Assembly (NCBI GenBank): GCA_947471985.1
Contig: CANIZL010000045.1
Location: 1-51,014, forward strand
Length of the DNA stretch: 51,014 nt
From: Verrucomicrobiota bacterium
GTDB taxonomy: Bacteria; Verrucomicrobiota; Verrucomicrobiia; Limisphaerales; UBA9464
Direction: 5' to 3'
The position numbers and the translations under genes were made by a program. Within the stretch, counting starts at the first letter, position 1; each line of letters begins with the position of its first letter. This document shows positions 1 through 9,037 of the stretch, one piece after another. The notes beneath the pieces were generated by a model that was given only the letters and a program-made list of their open reading frames with translations, had not been told where the DNA came from and did no database searches.

Positions 1-354
1 CGGCTCATCTCCACCTTCAAGCCGCATCCCCGGCTGAGCCTCGCCCTCGAGGGACATCTCTTCTGGCTGGCGAATACGAGCGACCGTTTTTACAACGTCG
101 GCGGCGTCGCCCGGGCCGGGGCGGGAGCCACGGGCAACGCCGGCTCCGGTACCGGCTACGGCCTCAATTCCACCTACGGCTCGTTTGTGGGCAGCGAGCT
201 GGATTTGGTGGCCGGGTTTGCCCTCACCAAGGCCGCGACTTTCGAGGCCGGATACTCGCACTTCTTCCACGGCGACTATATCGCCGACACCTTCAAGGTC
301 TCCGGTTCCAAGGACGCCGACTGGGTCTACGCCCAGCTCCTGGTGCGCTTTTAG
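1..354 (+). CDS. C-terminal part of an outer-membrane beta-barrel protein (alginate-export-like)
   Basis: The left edge cuts this gene; 117 residues and the TAG stop remain in frame 1. The visible part alternates polar and hydrophobic residues as in transmembrane beta-strands, has an LDLVAGFALTKAATFEAGYSHF segment, and ends in Phe (LLVRF), the usual C-terminal residue of outer-membrane barrels. The motif GSELDLVAG followed by EAGYSHFFHGDY resembles the last strands of alginate-export (AlgE-like) family porins, which I recall being found next to nitrate-assimilation genes in Verrucomicrobia and Planctomycetes. It lies 23 bases before nirA on the same strand, so it may belong to the operon and serve as a porin for nitrate or another anion; that role is inference. 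Family assignment is moderately sure, substrate unknown. Confidence 0.6.
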   Translation, partial: RLISTFKPHPRLSLALEGHLFWLANTSDRFYNVGGVARAGAGATGNAGSGTGYGLNSTYGSFVGSELDLVAGFALTKAATFEAGYSHFFHGDYIADTFKVSGSKDADWVYAQLLVRF

Positions 355-377
355 TCAGCGGCCCAAGCTCATTCCGC

Positions 378-2183
378 ATGATTGCCACCCCGCCCACCGC
401 GCCGCCGGACGCCGGATTCTCGCCGCTCCAGCGTGAATACCTCCAAGGCCTCATGGCCGGGGTGGCCCAGCGCCAGCTGTATCCGTTCGTGGGCTACGTC
501 GGCGGACAATTCACCGCCGATCCCGCTGCGGGAGGAGCCAATCTCGCCGCCGCCGCACCGGAGGAAACCCACCACGGATTTCCCCTCTCCGAAATCACCA
601 AGCAGGAATTGTGGAAGCGGGAACTCTCCGGACTGGATTCGTGGGACCGGCTGTTGGAGCACGCGGAACAGAATAAACTCCCGGATGATGCCGATACCTT
701 TCGGTTTCGTTCGCTCGGACTTTTTCACGTCTCGCCGGCGCAGAAATCCCTCATGCTTCGCTGTCGGATTCCAGCGGGCGAGCTGACCGCCGCCCAACTC
801 CGTGGTCTCGCGGAGATCGCCGAAAATTGGGGCAACGGAAAATCGACCATCACCACCCGGTCGAATCTCCAAATCCGGGAGATCGCCCCGAAAGATGCCG
901 TCCACGTCCTGACGAAACTCACCGCCCTCGGTCTGACTGCCCGCGGTTCGGGCACCGACAACGTGCGCAATATCACGGCGTCGCCCACCGCCGGCATCGA
1001 TACCCAGGAATTGCTGGACGTCCGTCCCTATGCCCACGCCCTGCACCACTATATTCTGAACAACCGCGACCTGTACGATCTGCCGCGGAAATTCAATGTG
1101 GCCTTCGAAGGCGGCGGCGCCATCGACGTGGTGGCGGACACCAACGACATCGGATTCATCGCCTGTCGGGTCGGGGCGCCGGAAGCCGGCGCGGTAACGG
1201 ACGGACAGCCGGCGCCCGGAGTCTACTTTCGAGTCGAACTGTGTGGCATCACCGGTCACAAACAGTTCGCGCGCGACTGCGGCCTCCTGATCCAGCCCGG
1301 ACAAAGCGTCGCGCTCGCCGCTGCGATGTTACGGGTCTTCGGTGAATTCGGGGATCGAACCGATCGCAAAAAGGCGCGGCTCAAATATCTGATCGATGCC
1401 CGCGGCGTGGAGTGGTTCCTCGCGGAGACCCGGAAGCGTCTCGCGTTTTCGTTGGTGCAGTTTCCCCTGGAGCGCTGCCAATTGCGTTCACCCGCCGTCA
1501 AACACGGACACCTCGGTGTCTATCGCCAACGGCAGGCCGGATTGAACTACGTAGGCGTCGTGGTTCCCGTTGGCATTCTCTCCGTGAAGCAGATGCGTCG
1601 CGTCGCGGAACTGGCCGAGCATTATGGCTCCGGATTCATCCGGTTGACCCCGTGGCAGAACCTCATCCTCCCCGGGGTCACGGATGGCTTCGTCGAGACC
1701 TTGAAGCGGGCGCTGGTACGCACCGGGCTGCATCATGAAGCCACGCACCTCATGGGCGGCCTCGTCGCCTGCACGGGCAATCAGGGTTGCAAGTGGTCCA
1801 GCACCGACACCAAGGGCCATGCGGTGACCTTGGGTCGAACGCTCTCGCAACGATTGAATCTCGACCAGCCGCTCAACATTCATCTGACCGGTTGCCCAAA
1901 TTCCTGCGCCCAACACTACATGGGCGACATTGGGATGCAGGGCGTGAAGACACAGCTCAATGGCGAGAGCGTCGAGGCTTACAACATCGCCTTTGGCGGC
2001 GGCTTCGGTGGAGATCAAGCGGTGGCCCAGCAGGTTTTCACGGGCATTCCCTTTTCCGAAACGCCCCGGCTGCTGGAGCGCGTGTTGAAAGCCTATCAAG
2101 CCCGGCGGACCGCGGGCGAATCCTTCGCCGCCTTCACCCGACGTCATTCGGTCAAACAATTACAGGAACTGTTCGCTGAATGA
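378..2183 (+). CDS. nirA: NirA-family siroheme/[4Fe-4S] nitrite reductase
   Basis: Predicted to reduce nitrite to ammonium in the cytoplasm by a six-electron reaction at a coupled siroheme and [4Fe-4S] centre. The 601-residue protein shows the family's two cysteine pairs: C465/C471 in a CTGNQGC motif and C506/C510 in HLTGCPNSC, plus repeated ferredoxin-like half-domains (around 70-140 and 375-440) and the arginine-rich siroheme regions. The length fits the NirA/sulfite reductase haemoprotein family. An N-terminal motif F-S-P-x-Q-R-x-Y-L-x-G-x-x-A-G (residues 14-28) recurs in the next protein. Its stop overlaps the next start (ATGA). Because it sits beside a CysJ-like reductase and a nitrate reductase, nitrite is the likely substrate; sulfite cannot be excluded from sequence alone. 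Confidence 0.92.
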   Translation: MIATPPTAPPDAGFSPLQREYLQGLMAGVAQRQLYPFVGYVGGQFTADPAAGGANLAAAAPEETHHGFPLSEITKQELWKRELSGLDSWDRLLEHAEQNKLPDDADTFRFRSLGLFHVSPAQKSLMLRCRIPAGELTAAQLRGLAEIAENWGNGKSTITTRSNLQIREIAPKDAVHVLTKLTALGLTARGSGTDNVRNITASPTAGIDTQELLDVRPYAHALHHYILNNRDLYDLPRKFNVAFEGGGAIDVVADTNDIGFIACRVGAPEAGAVTDGQPAPGVYFRVELCGITGHKQFARDCGLLIQPGQSVALAAAMLRVFGEFGDRTDRKKARLKYLIDARGVEWFLAETRKRLAFSLVQFPLERCQLRSPAVKHGHLGVYRQRQAGLNYVGVVVPVGILSVKQMRRVAELAEHYGSGFIRLTPWQNLILPGVTDGFVETLKRALVRTGLHHEATHLMGGLVACTGNQGCKWSSTDTKGHAVTLGRTLSQRLNLDQPLNIHLTGCPNSCAQHYMGDIGMQGVKTQLNGESVEAYNIAFGGGFGGDQAVAQQVFTGIPFSETPRLLERVLKAYQARRTAGESFAAFTRRHSVKQLQELFAE

Positions 2184-3964
2184 ACCCGCCCGTATCGCTC
2201 GTCCCCGTCCTGCCCGACTCCGCGCCGTTCACCCCGGAACAGCGCGCGTATCTCAACGGTTTTCTGGCCGGGCTTTTTTCCTATGCCCCTGCGAGCGCGG
2301 CGGGTGCGGCGGCGGGTACCGCGGCGTCCACGCGGCTCCAACCGCTCACGATCGTGTTTGGTTCCCAAACCGGCACGGCCGAAAAACTGGCGCGGCGCAT
2401 GGCGAAGGAGGCCGGCAAGCGGGGCTTCGCCGCGACGGTACAGGATCTGGTTTCCTATCCGATTGCATCGCTGGCCACCGAACAAAACCTGCTCGTCATC
2501 ACCAGCACCTACGGCGACGGGGAACCGCCGGACAACGCCCGCGGCTTCGCCGATGCCTTGAAGTCCACCGCACTGCCGTCGTTGGCGACGGTTCGTTACA
2601 GCGTCTGCGGCTTGGGGGACACGAATTACGCTAAGTTTTGCGGGTTCGCCCGGGAACTGGATGCGCGACTGAAACAATTGGGCGCCGTCCGGGTCCTTCC
2701 CCGCACCGAATGTGACGTGGACTACGAGGCCAGCTTTTCCGCTTGGTTGGGTCAAGCCTTGACGTCGCTCAACACCGCGGGCAGCGCATCCGCCATCCCG
2801 ACAACCTCCGTGGATTCAACCGAGCCGGCCCCCGCGCCGAGAGGGTATGATCGGCAAAATCCTTTTCGCTCGCGTCTGGTGGCCAATCGGCGACTGAATG
2901 CGCCCGGTTCGGAAAAGGACGTGCGTCACTTGGAGCTGAGCCTGGAGGGCTCCGACCTCAGCTACGAGGTGGGTGACGCGCTGGGCGTCGTTCCCCGCAA
3001 TGATCCCGAATTGGTGGATGAACTGCTCCGCCAGTTGCACGCCACGGGCACCGAGACCGTGTCGGGCAGCGACGGGAAAATGATTCCGGTGCGGGACGCG
3101 CTGTTGACGGTTCATGAAATCACCCGAGTTCCATCCCCACTGCTCCAATGGATGGCGAAACGAACCGGCGACGCCACCCTGGCCCGGGTCGCCGCGCCCG
3201 ACGCCAACGGCGAGCTGACGCAATTCCTGCGGGGTCGCGAGATCGTGGATTTGCTGGCGGCCTTCCCGGATTCCGGGTTAACGGTGGCGGAGTTTGTGCC
3301 GCTGCTGCGCAAACTTCAGCCGCGCCTTTACTCCATCAGCAGCAGCCTCAAGGCGCATCCGGGCCGGGTGCATCTGACCGTCGGTACGGTGCGCTACGAA
3401 AGCCTCGGCCGCCGCCGGCTCGGCGTCTGCTCCACCTTCCTGGCGGATCGCACGCAGGAAGCCACCGAAGTTCTGATCTTCGTCCACCGCAACACCTCCT
3501 TTCGCCCACCTGCTCCGGATCAGGCCCTGATCATGGTGGGGCCCGGCACCGGCATCGCCCCATTCCGCGCGTTCCTGCAGGAGCGACGCGCCACGGGGGC
3601 CGCCGGGCGAAACTGGCTCTTCTTCGGCGATCAACGGGCCGGCTCCGACTACTTGTATCAGGAGGAAATTAGCGCGTATCAGAACGACGGATTGCTGAAC
3701 CGCCTCGACCTGGCCTGGTCGCGTGATCAGGGACAGAAGGTCTATGTTCAGGACCGCATGCGGGCGGCCGCGGACGAACTCTGGCAGTGGCTGGACGCCG
3801 GCGCGGCGTTTTACGTCTGTGGCGACGCCTCCCGGATGGCCCGTGATGTGGAGACAACCCTTCTGGAGATTATCCAATCCGCCGGCAGCCGTACCCCTGA
3901 GGGCGCCCGCGAATATCTCCAACAAATGAAATCCGGCCGGCGTTACCAACGCGATGTCTACTGA
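2180..3964 (+). CDS. CysJ-like diflavin reductase (sulfite reductase alpha-subunit family), probable electron donor to NirA
   Basis: The 594-residue protein has the full CysJ architecture. A flavodoxin-like FMN domain (about 55-200) carries GSQTGTAEKLA at 61-71 and TSTYGDGEPP. An FAD/NADPH ferredoxin-reductase-like domain (about 225-594) carries RLYSIS at 382-387 (FAD), GPGTGIAPFRAF at 454-465 (NADPH) and a CGDASRMA motif. It ends in RRYQRDVY, the conserved aromatic C-terminus of CysJ. Known members pass NADPH electrons through FAD and FMN to a siroheme subunit. No CysI is encoded here; the neighbour overlapping by 4 bases is NirA, so I infer an NADPH-dependent nitrite reductase of two subunits. 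The N-terminal FTPEQRAYLNGFLAG (17-31) matches NirA 14-28 and resembles the N-terminal segment of E. coli CysJ. Confidence 0.88.
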   Translation: MNPPVSLVPVLPDSAPFTPEQRAYLNGFLAGLFSYAPASAAGAAAGTAASTRLQPLTIVFGSQTGTAEKLARRMAKEAGKRGFAATVQDLVSYPIASLATEQNLLVITSTYGDGEPPDNARGFADALKSTALPSLATVRYSVCGLGDTNYAKFCGFARELDARLKQLGAVRVLPRTECDVDYEASFSAWLGQALTSLNTAGSASAIPTTSVDSTEPAPAPRGYDRQNPFRSRLVANRRLNAPGSEKDVRHLELSLEGSDLSYEVGDALGVVPRNDPELVDELLRQLHATGTETVSGSDGKMIPVRDALLTVHEITRVPSPLLQWMAKRTGDATLARVAAPDANGELTQFLRGREIVDLLAAFPDSGLTVAEFVPLLRKLQPRLYSISSSLKAHPGRVHLTVGTVRYESLGRRRLGVCSTFLADRTQEATEVLIFVHRNTSFRPPAPDQALIMVGPGTGIAPFRAFLQERRATGAAGRNWLFFGDQRAGSDYLYQEEISAYQNDGLLNRLDLAWSRDQGQKVYVQDRMRAAADELWQWLDAGAAFYVCGDASRMARDVETTLLEIIQSAGSRTPEGAREYLQQMKSGRRYQRDVY

Positions 3965-5636
3965 CATGCCGTTGTCCGGCTCCGAGGTTCGCACCTTGGT
4001 GGATGAACTCCTGCACGAACAACGGGAGCTCTCGGCGGTGGCCAAGTTCGCCCGCGCTTCACCCTCCACCGGCAACCGGGCTCCGGGCCAACGGCATCGT
4101 GATCTCATTCCGCTGACCGCGCCCCGGCCCGGGGAGCAATATGGCTTCGAGGTGGATTTGGATCGGTGTTCCGGCTGCAAAGGTTGTGTCACCGCCTGCC
4201 ACACTTTGAATGGTTTGGATGAGGCGGAGAGCTGGAGGGAAGTCGGGGTGTTGTTGGGGGAGATTCAAATCCCCGCCTCCCCGGATCCAAACGCCGGGAA
4301 TCGGGTGATACCGTGGCAGCAAACCGTGACGACCGCCTGTCACCATTGCGTGGAGCCCGCCTGTCTTCTGGGCTGTCCGGTGCTGGCGTACGACAAGGAT
4401 CCGGTGACCGGAATCGTCCGGCATCTGGATGACCAATGCATTGGCTGCAGTTATTGCATCCTGAAGTGCCCTTATGAAGTGCCCCAATTTTCCGCCAAAC
4501 GGGGAATCGTCCGGAAGTGCGATATGTGTCAGGGCCGCCTGGCCGTCGGCGAGGCACCGGCGTGCGTCCAAGCCTGCCCCAACGAGGCGATCCGCATCAC
4601 CCACGTGCGCAGCGACTGGGCCACGATTGAGTGGCGCGAAAAGCGGGAGGCGACATGGCTGCCCGACGCCCCGGCTCCGGACTACACCGTCCCCACCACC
4701 CGCTACCTCACCAAAACCCAACGCCCGTACCTCGCCGCAGGCGATCACTATCGGAATCGTCCGGCCCACGCCCACTGGCCGCTGATTCTTCTGCTGACGC
4801 TGACCCAGATCGGCATGGGCGCCATGCTGGCCGGTTGGTGGCGGAACGGACTCCCAACCACGGCTTGGAATCTGAGCCGTGCGAATCTCGTCGGATTGGC
4901 GGGCTTCGGCCTGTTCCTGGCCGGCTTGGGTGCCTCCGTCTTTCACTTGGGCCAACCTCGCAAGGCTTGGCGGGTTTGGTTGGGTTGGCGCACCAGCTGG
5001 ATGAGTCGCGAGGCCATCGCTCTCAATCTTCTGTTGGGTGTGGCCGGGACCACCGCCGCGGTCTCCACCGTGCCATTGGCGTGGCTCGGACCCCTCGGAC
5101 GGGCCGACGCAACGGTCCCACTGTTGCCGTTCCAGGTAGCCTTGTGCGGGCTTTTGACCGTTGCCGTTGCCGTCGGTGTCGTAACGCAAATCATGGTCTA
5201 CGTGGACACCCGCCGCAGCTATTGGAGCTGGTCCCAGACCGGCCCGCGTTTTCTGGGCACCGTGCTTCTGGGAACCGCTCTGGCCGGAAACTGGCTCGAA
5301 CCGTCGCCGGTGATCGCCATTGGATTGGGATTGATCCTGCTGTTGAAACTTGCCCAAGAGACCCGCGCATTGAAACCGGCGCAGAGCGACGAATCCCGGC
5401 GCACCCAGGGACGGCGCTCGGCCGAACTGATCCTCGGCCCGCTGCGACCCCTGTGGTGTTTCCGTTTGCTGGCCGCGGCGTTCGGCCTCGCCGCGGTCCT
5501 GTTCGGTCCCAGCGCCGGTCTTACGCCCCTTATCGGCGGGACGCTCGCGAGTGTCACCTTGCTCACGGGCGAACTCGCCGAACGGTGGCTCTTTTTCGCC
5601 GCCGTATCTCCGGACAAGATGCCCGGCCTCCCATGA
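3954..5636 (+). CDS. Fused DmsB-type four-cluster ferredoxin and DmsC-type membrane anchor
   Basis: A single 560-residue chain joins two subunits that are usually separate. Residues about 64-215 are a DmsB-like ferredoxin with sixteen cysteines for four [4Fe-4S] clusters: C72/75/78/82, C129/132/137/141, C162/165/168/172 and C189/192/204/208. Residues about 275-555 form a DmsC-like hydrophobic domain with roughly eight membrane helices, expected to oxidise menaquinol. The first 60 residues are helical and carry no export signal. The ATG at 3954 overlaps the diflavin reductase by 11 bases; an in-frame ATG at 3966 is an alternative start. The stop overlaps the nitrate reductase start (ATGA). The context implies that it wires the quinone pool to the nitrate reductase (inference). 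I recall such fusions from Planctomycetes and Verrucomicrobia. Confidence 0.88.
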   Translation: MSTDMPLSGSEVRTLVDELLHEQRELSAVAKFARASPSTGNRAPGQRHRDLIPLTAPRPGEQYGFEVDLDRCSGCKGCVTACHTLNGLDEAESWREVGVLLGEIQIPASPDPNAGNRVIPWQQTVTTACHHCVEPACLLGCPVLAYDKDPVTGIVRHLDDQCIGCSYCILKCPYEVPQFSAKRGIVRKCDMCQGRLAVGEAPACVQACPNEAIRITHVRSDWATIEWREKREATWLPDAPAPDYTVPTTRYLTKTQRPYLAAGDHYRNRPAHAHWPLILLLTLTQIGMGAMLAGWWRNGLPTTAWNLSRANLVGLAGFGLFLAGLGASVFHLGQPRKAWRVWLGWRTSWMSREAIALNLLLGVAGTTAAVSTVPLAWLGPLGRADATVPLLPFQVALCGLLTVAVAVGVVTQIMVYVDTRRSYWSWSQTGPRFLGTVLLGTALAGNWLEPSPVIAIGLGLILLLKLAQETRALKPAQSDESRRTQGRRSAELILGPLRPLWCFRLLAAAFGLAAVLFGPSAGLTPLIGGTLASVTLLTGELAERWLFFAAVSPDKMPGLP

Positions 5637-7849
5637 ATCCCTCGCTCTCCAAAAACACCTGGTTGCGCGAGTGGAGCGGACCGTTGACCGCCGAACTGGC
5701 GCGGACTCCCGGCTCCTTTGGCCTCGGCCAGGTGCCCCTCCGCCTGGCACCGGACAGTTTGGTATCGATGGTGTGCGGCTATTGCTCAACCGGCTGCGGT
5801 TTGAACGTGCACCTGAAGGACGGCCGGGCGGTGAGCCTGACTCCGGACCCCCATCATCCCGTCAATCTGGGCATGGCCTGCCCCAAAGGCTGGGAGGCGT
5901 TGACTCCTTTGGCGGCACCCGATCGCCTCACCACACCACTGCTCCGCGATCGGCAGACCGGTCGTCTGGAACCCGTCTCGTGGATTCGGGCGATGTCCGA
6001 ATTCGTGTCCCGGATGCGCGGCATTCAGGAGCGTCACGGCCCACACAGTCTGGCCTATTTGAGCACGGGCCAGATCACCACCGAGGAGATGGCCCTGCTC
6101 GGCAGCCTGTTCAAATTCGGCATGGGTGGACTGCACGGCGATTCCAATACCCGCCAATGCATGGCCACGTCACACGTCGCCTATAAACAATCGCTGGGAT
6201 TTGATGCTCCGCCGTTCACCTACGCGGATTTTGAAGAGTCCGATGTCCTCATTTTTGTGGGGTCGAATCCCTGCATCGCCCATCCGATCATGTGGCAGCG
6301 CGTGCTGCGCAATCCTCACTCACCGGAAATCGTCGTGCTCGATCCGCGACGCACCGAAACCGCGGTGAACGCCACGTTGCATCTGGCCCTGAAACCCAAA
6401 TCCGATCTGACCCTGCTTTACGGTCTGGCCGCCGCCCTGATTCAGGCGGGCGCTGTGAAGGCGGAATTCGTGAACGCCCACACGACCGGTTTTGCGGAGT
6501 TCGCCCAATTTGTTGCCGAGTTCACTCCGGAGCGGGTCTGCCTCGCCGCCGGATTGGAGCGCCCGGATTTCGATCGTTGCGTCAACCTCATCGCCCAGGG
6601 GAAGCGCGTGAGTTTCTGGTGGACCATGGGGGTCAATCAGGGTCACGAGTCCACGCGCACCGCCCAAGCCATCATCAACCTCGCGTTGATGACCGGCAAT
6701 ATCGGCCGACCGGGGACCGGGGCGAACTCGATCACCGGCCAATGCAATGCGATGGGTTCCCGCCTGTTCGCCAATGTCACCTCCCTGCTGGGTGGACGCG
6801 ATACCAGCAACCCGGATGATCGGACGCACGTGGCCCGAATCCTGGGCATCCCGGTCGAACGAATCCCCACCGAGAAATCGTGGGCCTACGATCAGATTCT
6901 GGCCGGCATCGACACCGGGGACATTCGGGGGCTCTGGGTGATCGCCACCAATCCGGCCCAATCGTGGATCGATCAGCATCGTTTTCTCGATCGACTCAAG
7001 AAGCTCGATTTCCTGGTCGTGCAGGATCTGTATTCGACCACGGAAATGGCCCAAAGGGCGGACTTAATCCTGCCGGCCGCGGGTTGGGGAGAGAAGGAAG
7101 GCACGTTCATCAACAGCGAACGACGCATCGGTGTTCTGAAGAATGTGAGCCCGGCACCCGGCGAGGCGTTGAGCGATTTCAGCATTTTCCGGCTCGTCGC
7201 CGAGGCTTGGGGCTGCGGGCAGCTGTTTCGCGAGTGGCGCACGCCGGAAGCGGCGTTTCAAATTCTCAAACGACTAAGTGCGGGGCAACCCTGTGATTTC
7301 ACCGGCATCCGGGATTACCGACATCTGGACGAAGCCGGCGGCATACAATGGCCGTATCGCGCCGGCCAGGAGGATCGGCTGCCCGCGAGCGAAACCCGGG
7401 AGCGTCGATTGTTTGCCGACGGCGGCTTCTTTCATGCCGACGGCCGGGCCCGCTTCCACTTTGAACATCCCGTACCCGTCGCCGAGCCCACCACGAACGA
7501 GTATCCGTATGTGCTTTTGACCGGGCGCGGGACCAGCGCGCAGTGGCATACCAATTCGCGAACGGGGAAATCGGCGATCCTGCGGGCGTTGTACCCGGCC
7601 GATCTTTATTTGGAAATTCACCCGGAGGATGCCGGACGGCTCGGGTTGGTGGGTGGCGGACAGGTCCGGGTAAGTTCCCGTCGCGGCACGTTGCTGGCGG
7701 ACGTTTTGATCACCCCGACCGTTTCCCCCGGCCAGGTCTATCTGCCGATGCACTACCCGGAGGTGAATCGCCTGACGTGCGCGCAATTCGACCCGTATTC
7801 CCGTCAGCCGAGTTACAAGCATTGCGCCGTTGCTTTGGCCCGCCCGTAG
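5633..7849 (+). CDS. nasA: Molybdopterin-dependent nitrate reductase, assimilatory (NasA/NapA-like)
   Basis: Predicted to reduce nitrate to nitrite at a bis-MGD molybdenum centre. The 738-residue protein begins with an N-terminal [4Fe-4S] site, C48, C51, C55 and C83 (CGYCSTGC...CPKGW), followed by the molybdopterin core. C176 in SNTRQCMAT is at the position of the molybdenum cysteine ligand of Nas/Nap enzymes. The C-terminal third contains the MGD-binding domain with a [20 protein letters not shown] motif. The reading frame stays open far upstream, but only the ATG at 5633, overlapping the previous stop, gives a normal start. No twin-arginine signal precedes the cluster site, so the enzyme should be cytoplasmic. 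Length and the lack of a C-terminal BFD domain resemble compact NasA enzymes. A formate dehydrogenase is less likely given the neighbours. Confidence 0.88.
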   Translation: MNPSLSKNTWLREWSGPLTAELARTPGSFGLGQVPLRLAPDSLVSMVCGYCSTGCGLNVHLKDGRAVSLTPDPHHPVNLGMACPKGWEALTPLAAPDRLTTPLLRDRQTGRLEPVSWIRAMSEFVSRMRGIQERHGPHSLAYLSTGQITTEEMALLGSLFKFGMGGLHGDSNTRQCMATSHVAYKQSLGFDAPPFTYADFEESDVLIFVGSNPCIAHPIMWQRVLRNPHSPEIVVLDPRRTETAVNATLHLALKPKSDLTLLYGLAAALIQAGAVKAEFVNAHTTGFAEFAQFVAEFTPERVCLAAGLERPDFDRCVNLIAQGKRVSFWWTMGVNQGHESTRTAQAIINLALMTGNIGRPGTGANSITGQCNAMGSRLFANVTSLLGGRDTSNPDDRTHVARILGIPVERIPTEKSWAYDQILAGIDTGDIRGLWVIATNPAQSWIDQHRFLDRLKKLDFLVVQDLYSTTEMAQRADLILPAAGWGEKEGTFINSERRIGVLKNVSPAPGEALSDFSIFRLVAEAWGCGQLFREWRTPEAAFQILKRLSAGQPCDFTGIRDYRHLDEAGGIQWPYRAGQEDRLPASETRERRLFADGGFFHADGRARFHFEHPVPVAEPTTNEYPYVLLTGRGTSAQWHTNSRTGKSAILRALYPADLYLEIHPEDAGRLGLVGGGQVRVSSRRGTLLADVLITPTVSPGQVYLPMHYPEVNRLTCAQFDPYSRQPSYKHCAVALARP

Positions 7850-7920
7850 GAACATTCCCTGTCCCGGCAGACCGCTCCCGGGGGAATTGTCCGCTGCGCA
7901 GCGGAAGACTCAACGTCCAC

Positions 7921-8619
7921 TCACGCGCTCCCACGCGACCTCTTAAACTGCAGCAGCACCCGCGTCCCGTGTTCACTCCAAACGCGGGCGGAGGTCAGGC
8001 CAGCGGTGTCCGCCAGTCGACGCCATTCCGGGACCCGCCAGCCGCGACGGACCGACAAAACCCCGTCACGACGGAACTCGCCCGGCGCGCCGAGAGCCAT
8101 CAACACACCCCAAAGCCCGGCCGCAAACAGCGAATTTCGGTGCAGATCACATAACAAAACGCCGCGGCGCGCGACCCGCACCGCCTCCCGGAAATGCGCC
8201 ACCACGTCCGCCTCCGATTTCAAATGATGGGTCATCGTGGTGGCGATGACTGCATCAAAGCTCTCATCCGGAAACGGAAGCGCCGTCACCGAACCCACCA
8301 CATGACGACCGGAGGTATTTAAGGGACGGGTATGCGGTGAAAGATCCAGATCCGTGAACCGCCAGGACCAGCCTTTTTGGTCCGCCCAATCCCTCAGCGT
8401 CCGTCCCAGGGAGCCATCTCCCGCCCCCAGATCGAGCACCTCCAGGTTCGCACAGTTCTCAACACCCACTGTCTCCGGCAACCATCGCCGAAAGGGACGA
8501 TCGAACTGGGTCAGCCGGTTGATCCGGCCCAGCCATGCGTAATGCTCGCGGGCCTCGGCCGCGGACAGATCCGGGGCATCGAAGTACTCCGCTTGCAGCG
8601 TGCGGCGGGCCAAAAACAT
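7921..8619 (-). CDS. Class I SAM-dependent methyltransferase
   Basis: This 232-residue protein has the Rossmann-type methyltransferase signature: motif I as LEVLDLGAGDGSLGRTL, an acidic end of strand 2 (FTDLDLS), and DESFDAVIATTMTHHL for motifs II/III, followed by VRVARRGVLLCDL. This pattern fits small-molecule methyltransferases of the UbiE/Methyltransf_11 type; the substrate cannot be read. I place the start at the ATG giving MFLARRTLQAEYFD rather than further upstream, since the longer frame runs through a low-complexity, arginine-rich stretch and would overlap the divergent gene at 8638. It converges on the nitrate operon with 71 bases between stops and is unlikely to be part of that pathway. 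Confidence 0.85.
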   Translation of the reverse strand: MFLARRTLQAEYFDAPDLSAAEAREHYAWLGRINRLTQFDRPFRRWLPETVGVENCANLEVLDLGAGDGSLGRTLRDWADQKGWSWRFTDLDLSPHTRPLNTSGRHVVGSVTALPFPDESFDAVIATTMTHHLKSEADVVAHFREAVRVARRGVLLCDLHRNSLFAAGLWGVLMALGAPGEFRRDGVLSVRRGWRVPEWRRLADTAGLTSARVWSEHGTRVLLQFKRSRGSA

Positions 8620-8637
8620 CCTAAGTAACGAAGCAAG

Positions 8638-8994
8638 ATGAACCGGGTAAAACAAGCGAGACCATCGGCTTCTCGAGAAATCGCCTGGCGTTGGGTACGG
8701 CGATTGCTGGGGACTGTGGCGGTGGCGCTGGCCATCGGCTGGAGCTCGGGTACGGCGATGCGTCTCGATGCCCGCAGCGTCGGCCCCGCGGGCTTCGGCC
8801 GCGGACTGTTGCACGGGGCCCTGATGCCTCTCGCCTGGCCGACGCTGCTCGCGGGGCGGGAGCAGGAAATCTACTCACTGAACAATCTCGGCCGCACCTA
8901 CAAGCTCGGATACTCTCTGGGCGTAAACGCCTGTGGGGCGGCGTTCTTCGGCTGGTCCTACAGTCGCTGGCGACGCTGGTCGTCCCGCAACTGA
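8638..8994 (+). CDS. Small membrane protein, conserved hypothetical
   Basis: The 118-residue product has a basic N-terminus (MNRVKQARPSASREIAWRW), a membrane helix at about 22-42, and a second hydrophobic segment near 60-75, followed by NLGRTYKLGYSLGVNACGAAFFG, which looks like a conserved motif followed by a further helix. The pattern HGALMPLAWP...NNLGRTYKLGY seems familiar to me from uncharacterised proteins of Verrucomicrobia and Bacteroidetes, but I cannot name a function. It starts 18 bases from the divergent methyltransferase, so the two genes probably share a promoter region. A frame this open is common in GC-rich DNA, but the hydrophobicity pattern and conserved motif favour a real gene. 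Confidence 0.65.
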   Translation: MNRVKQARPSASREIAWRWVRRLLGTVAVALAIGWSSGTAMRLDARSVGPAGFGRGLLHGALMPLAWPTLLAGREQEIYSLNNLGRTYKLGYSLGVNACGAAFFGWSYSRWRRWSSRN

Positions 8995-9037
8995 CGCGCC
9001 CAATCCGCCCCGGCATCCCTCACGAACCGCGCTGGTT

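Noticed and set aside
4631-5632. Possible N-terminal extension of the nitrate reductase
   Set aside because: The frame is open but lies within the DmsBC gene; the ATG at 5633 overlaps its stop and begins just before the expected Fe-S motif.
4059-5789. 576-codon open frame antisense to the DmsBC fusion gene
   Set aside because: It is a shadow of the well-supported four-cluster ferredoxin and has low-complexity Gln/Gly/Arg content.
7890-7905. Perfect 16-base palindrome TCCGCTGCGCAGCGGA between convergent genes
   Set aside because: There is no loop or T-tract for a terminator and palindromes of this length are expected in GC-rich DNA; no other sign of a site.
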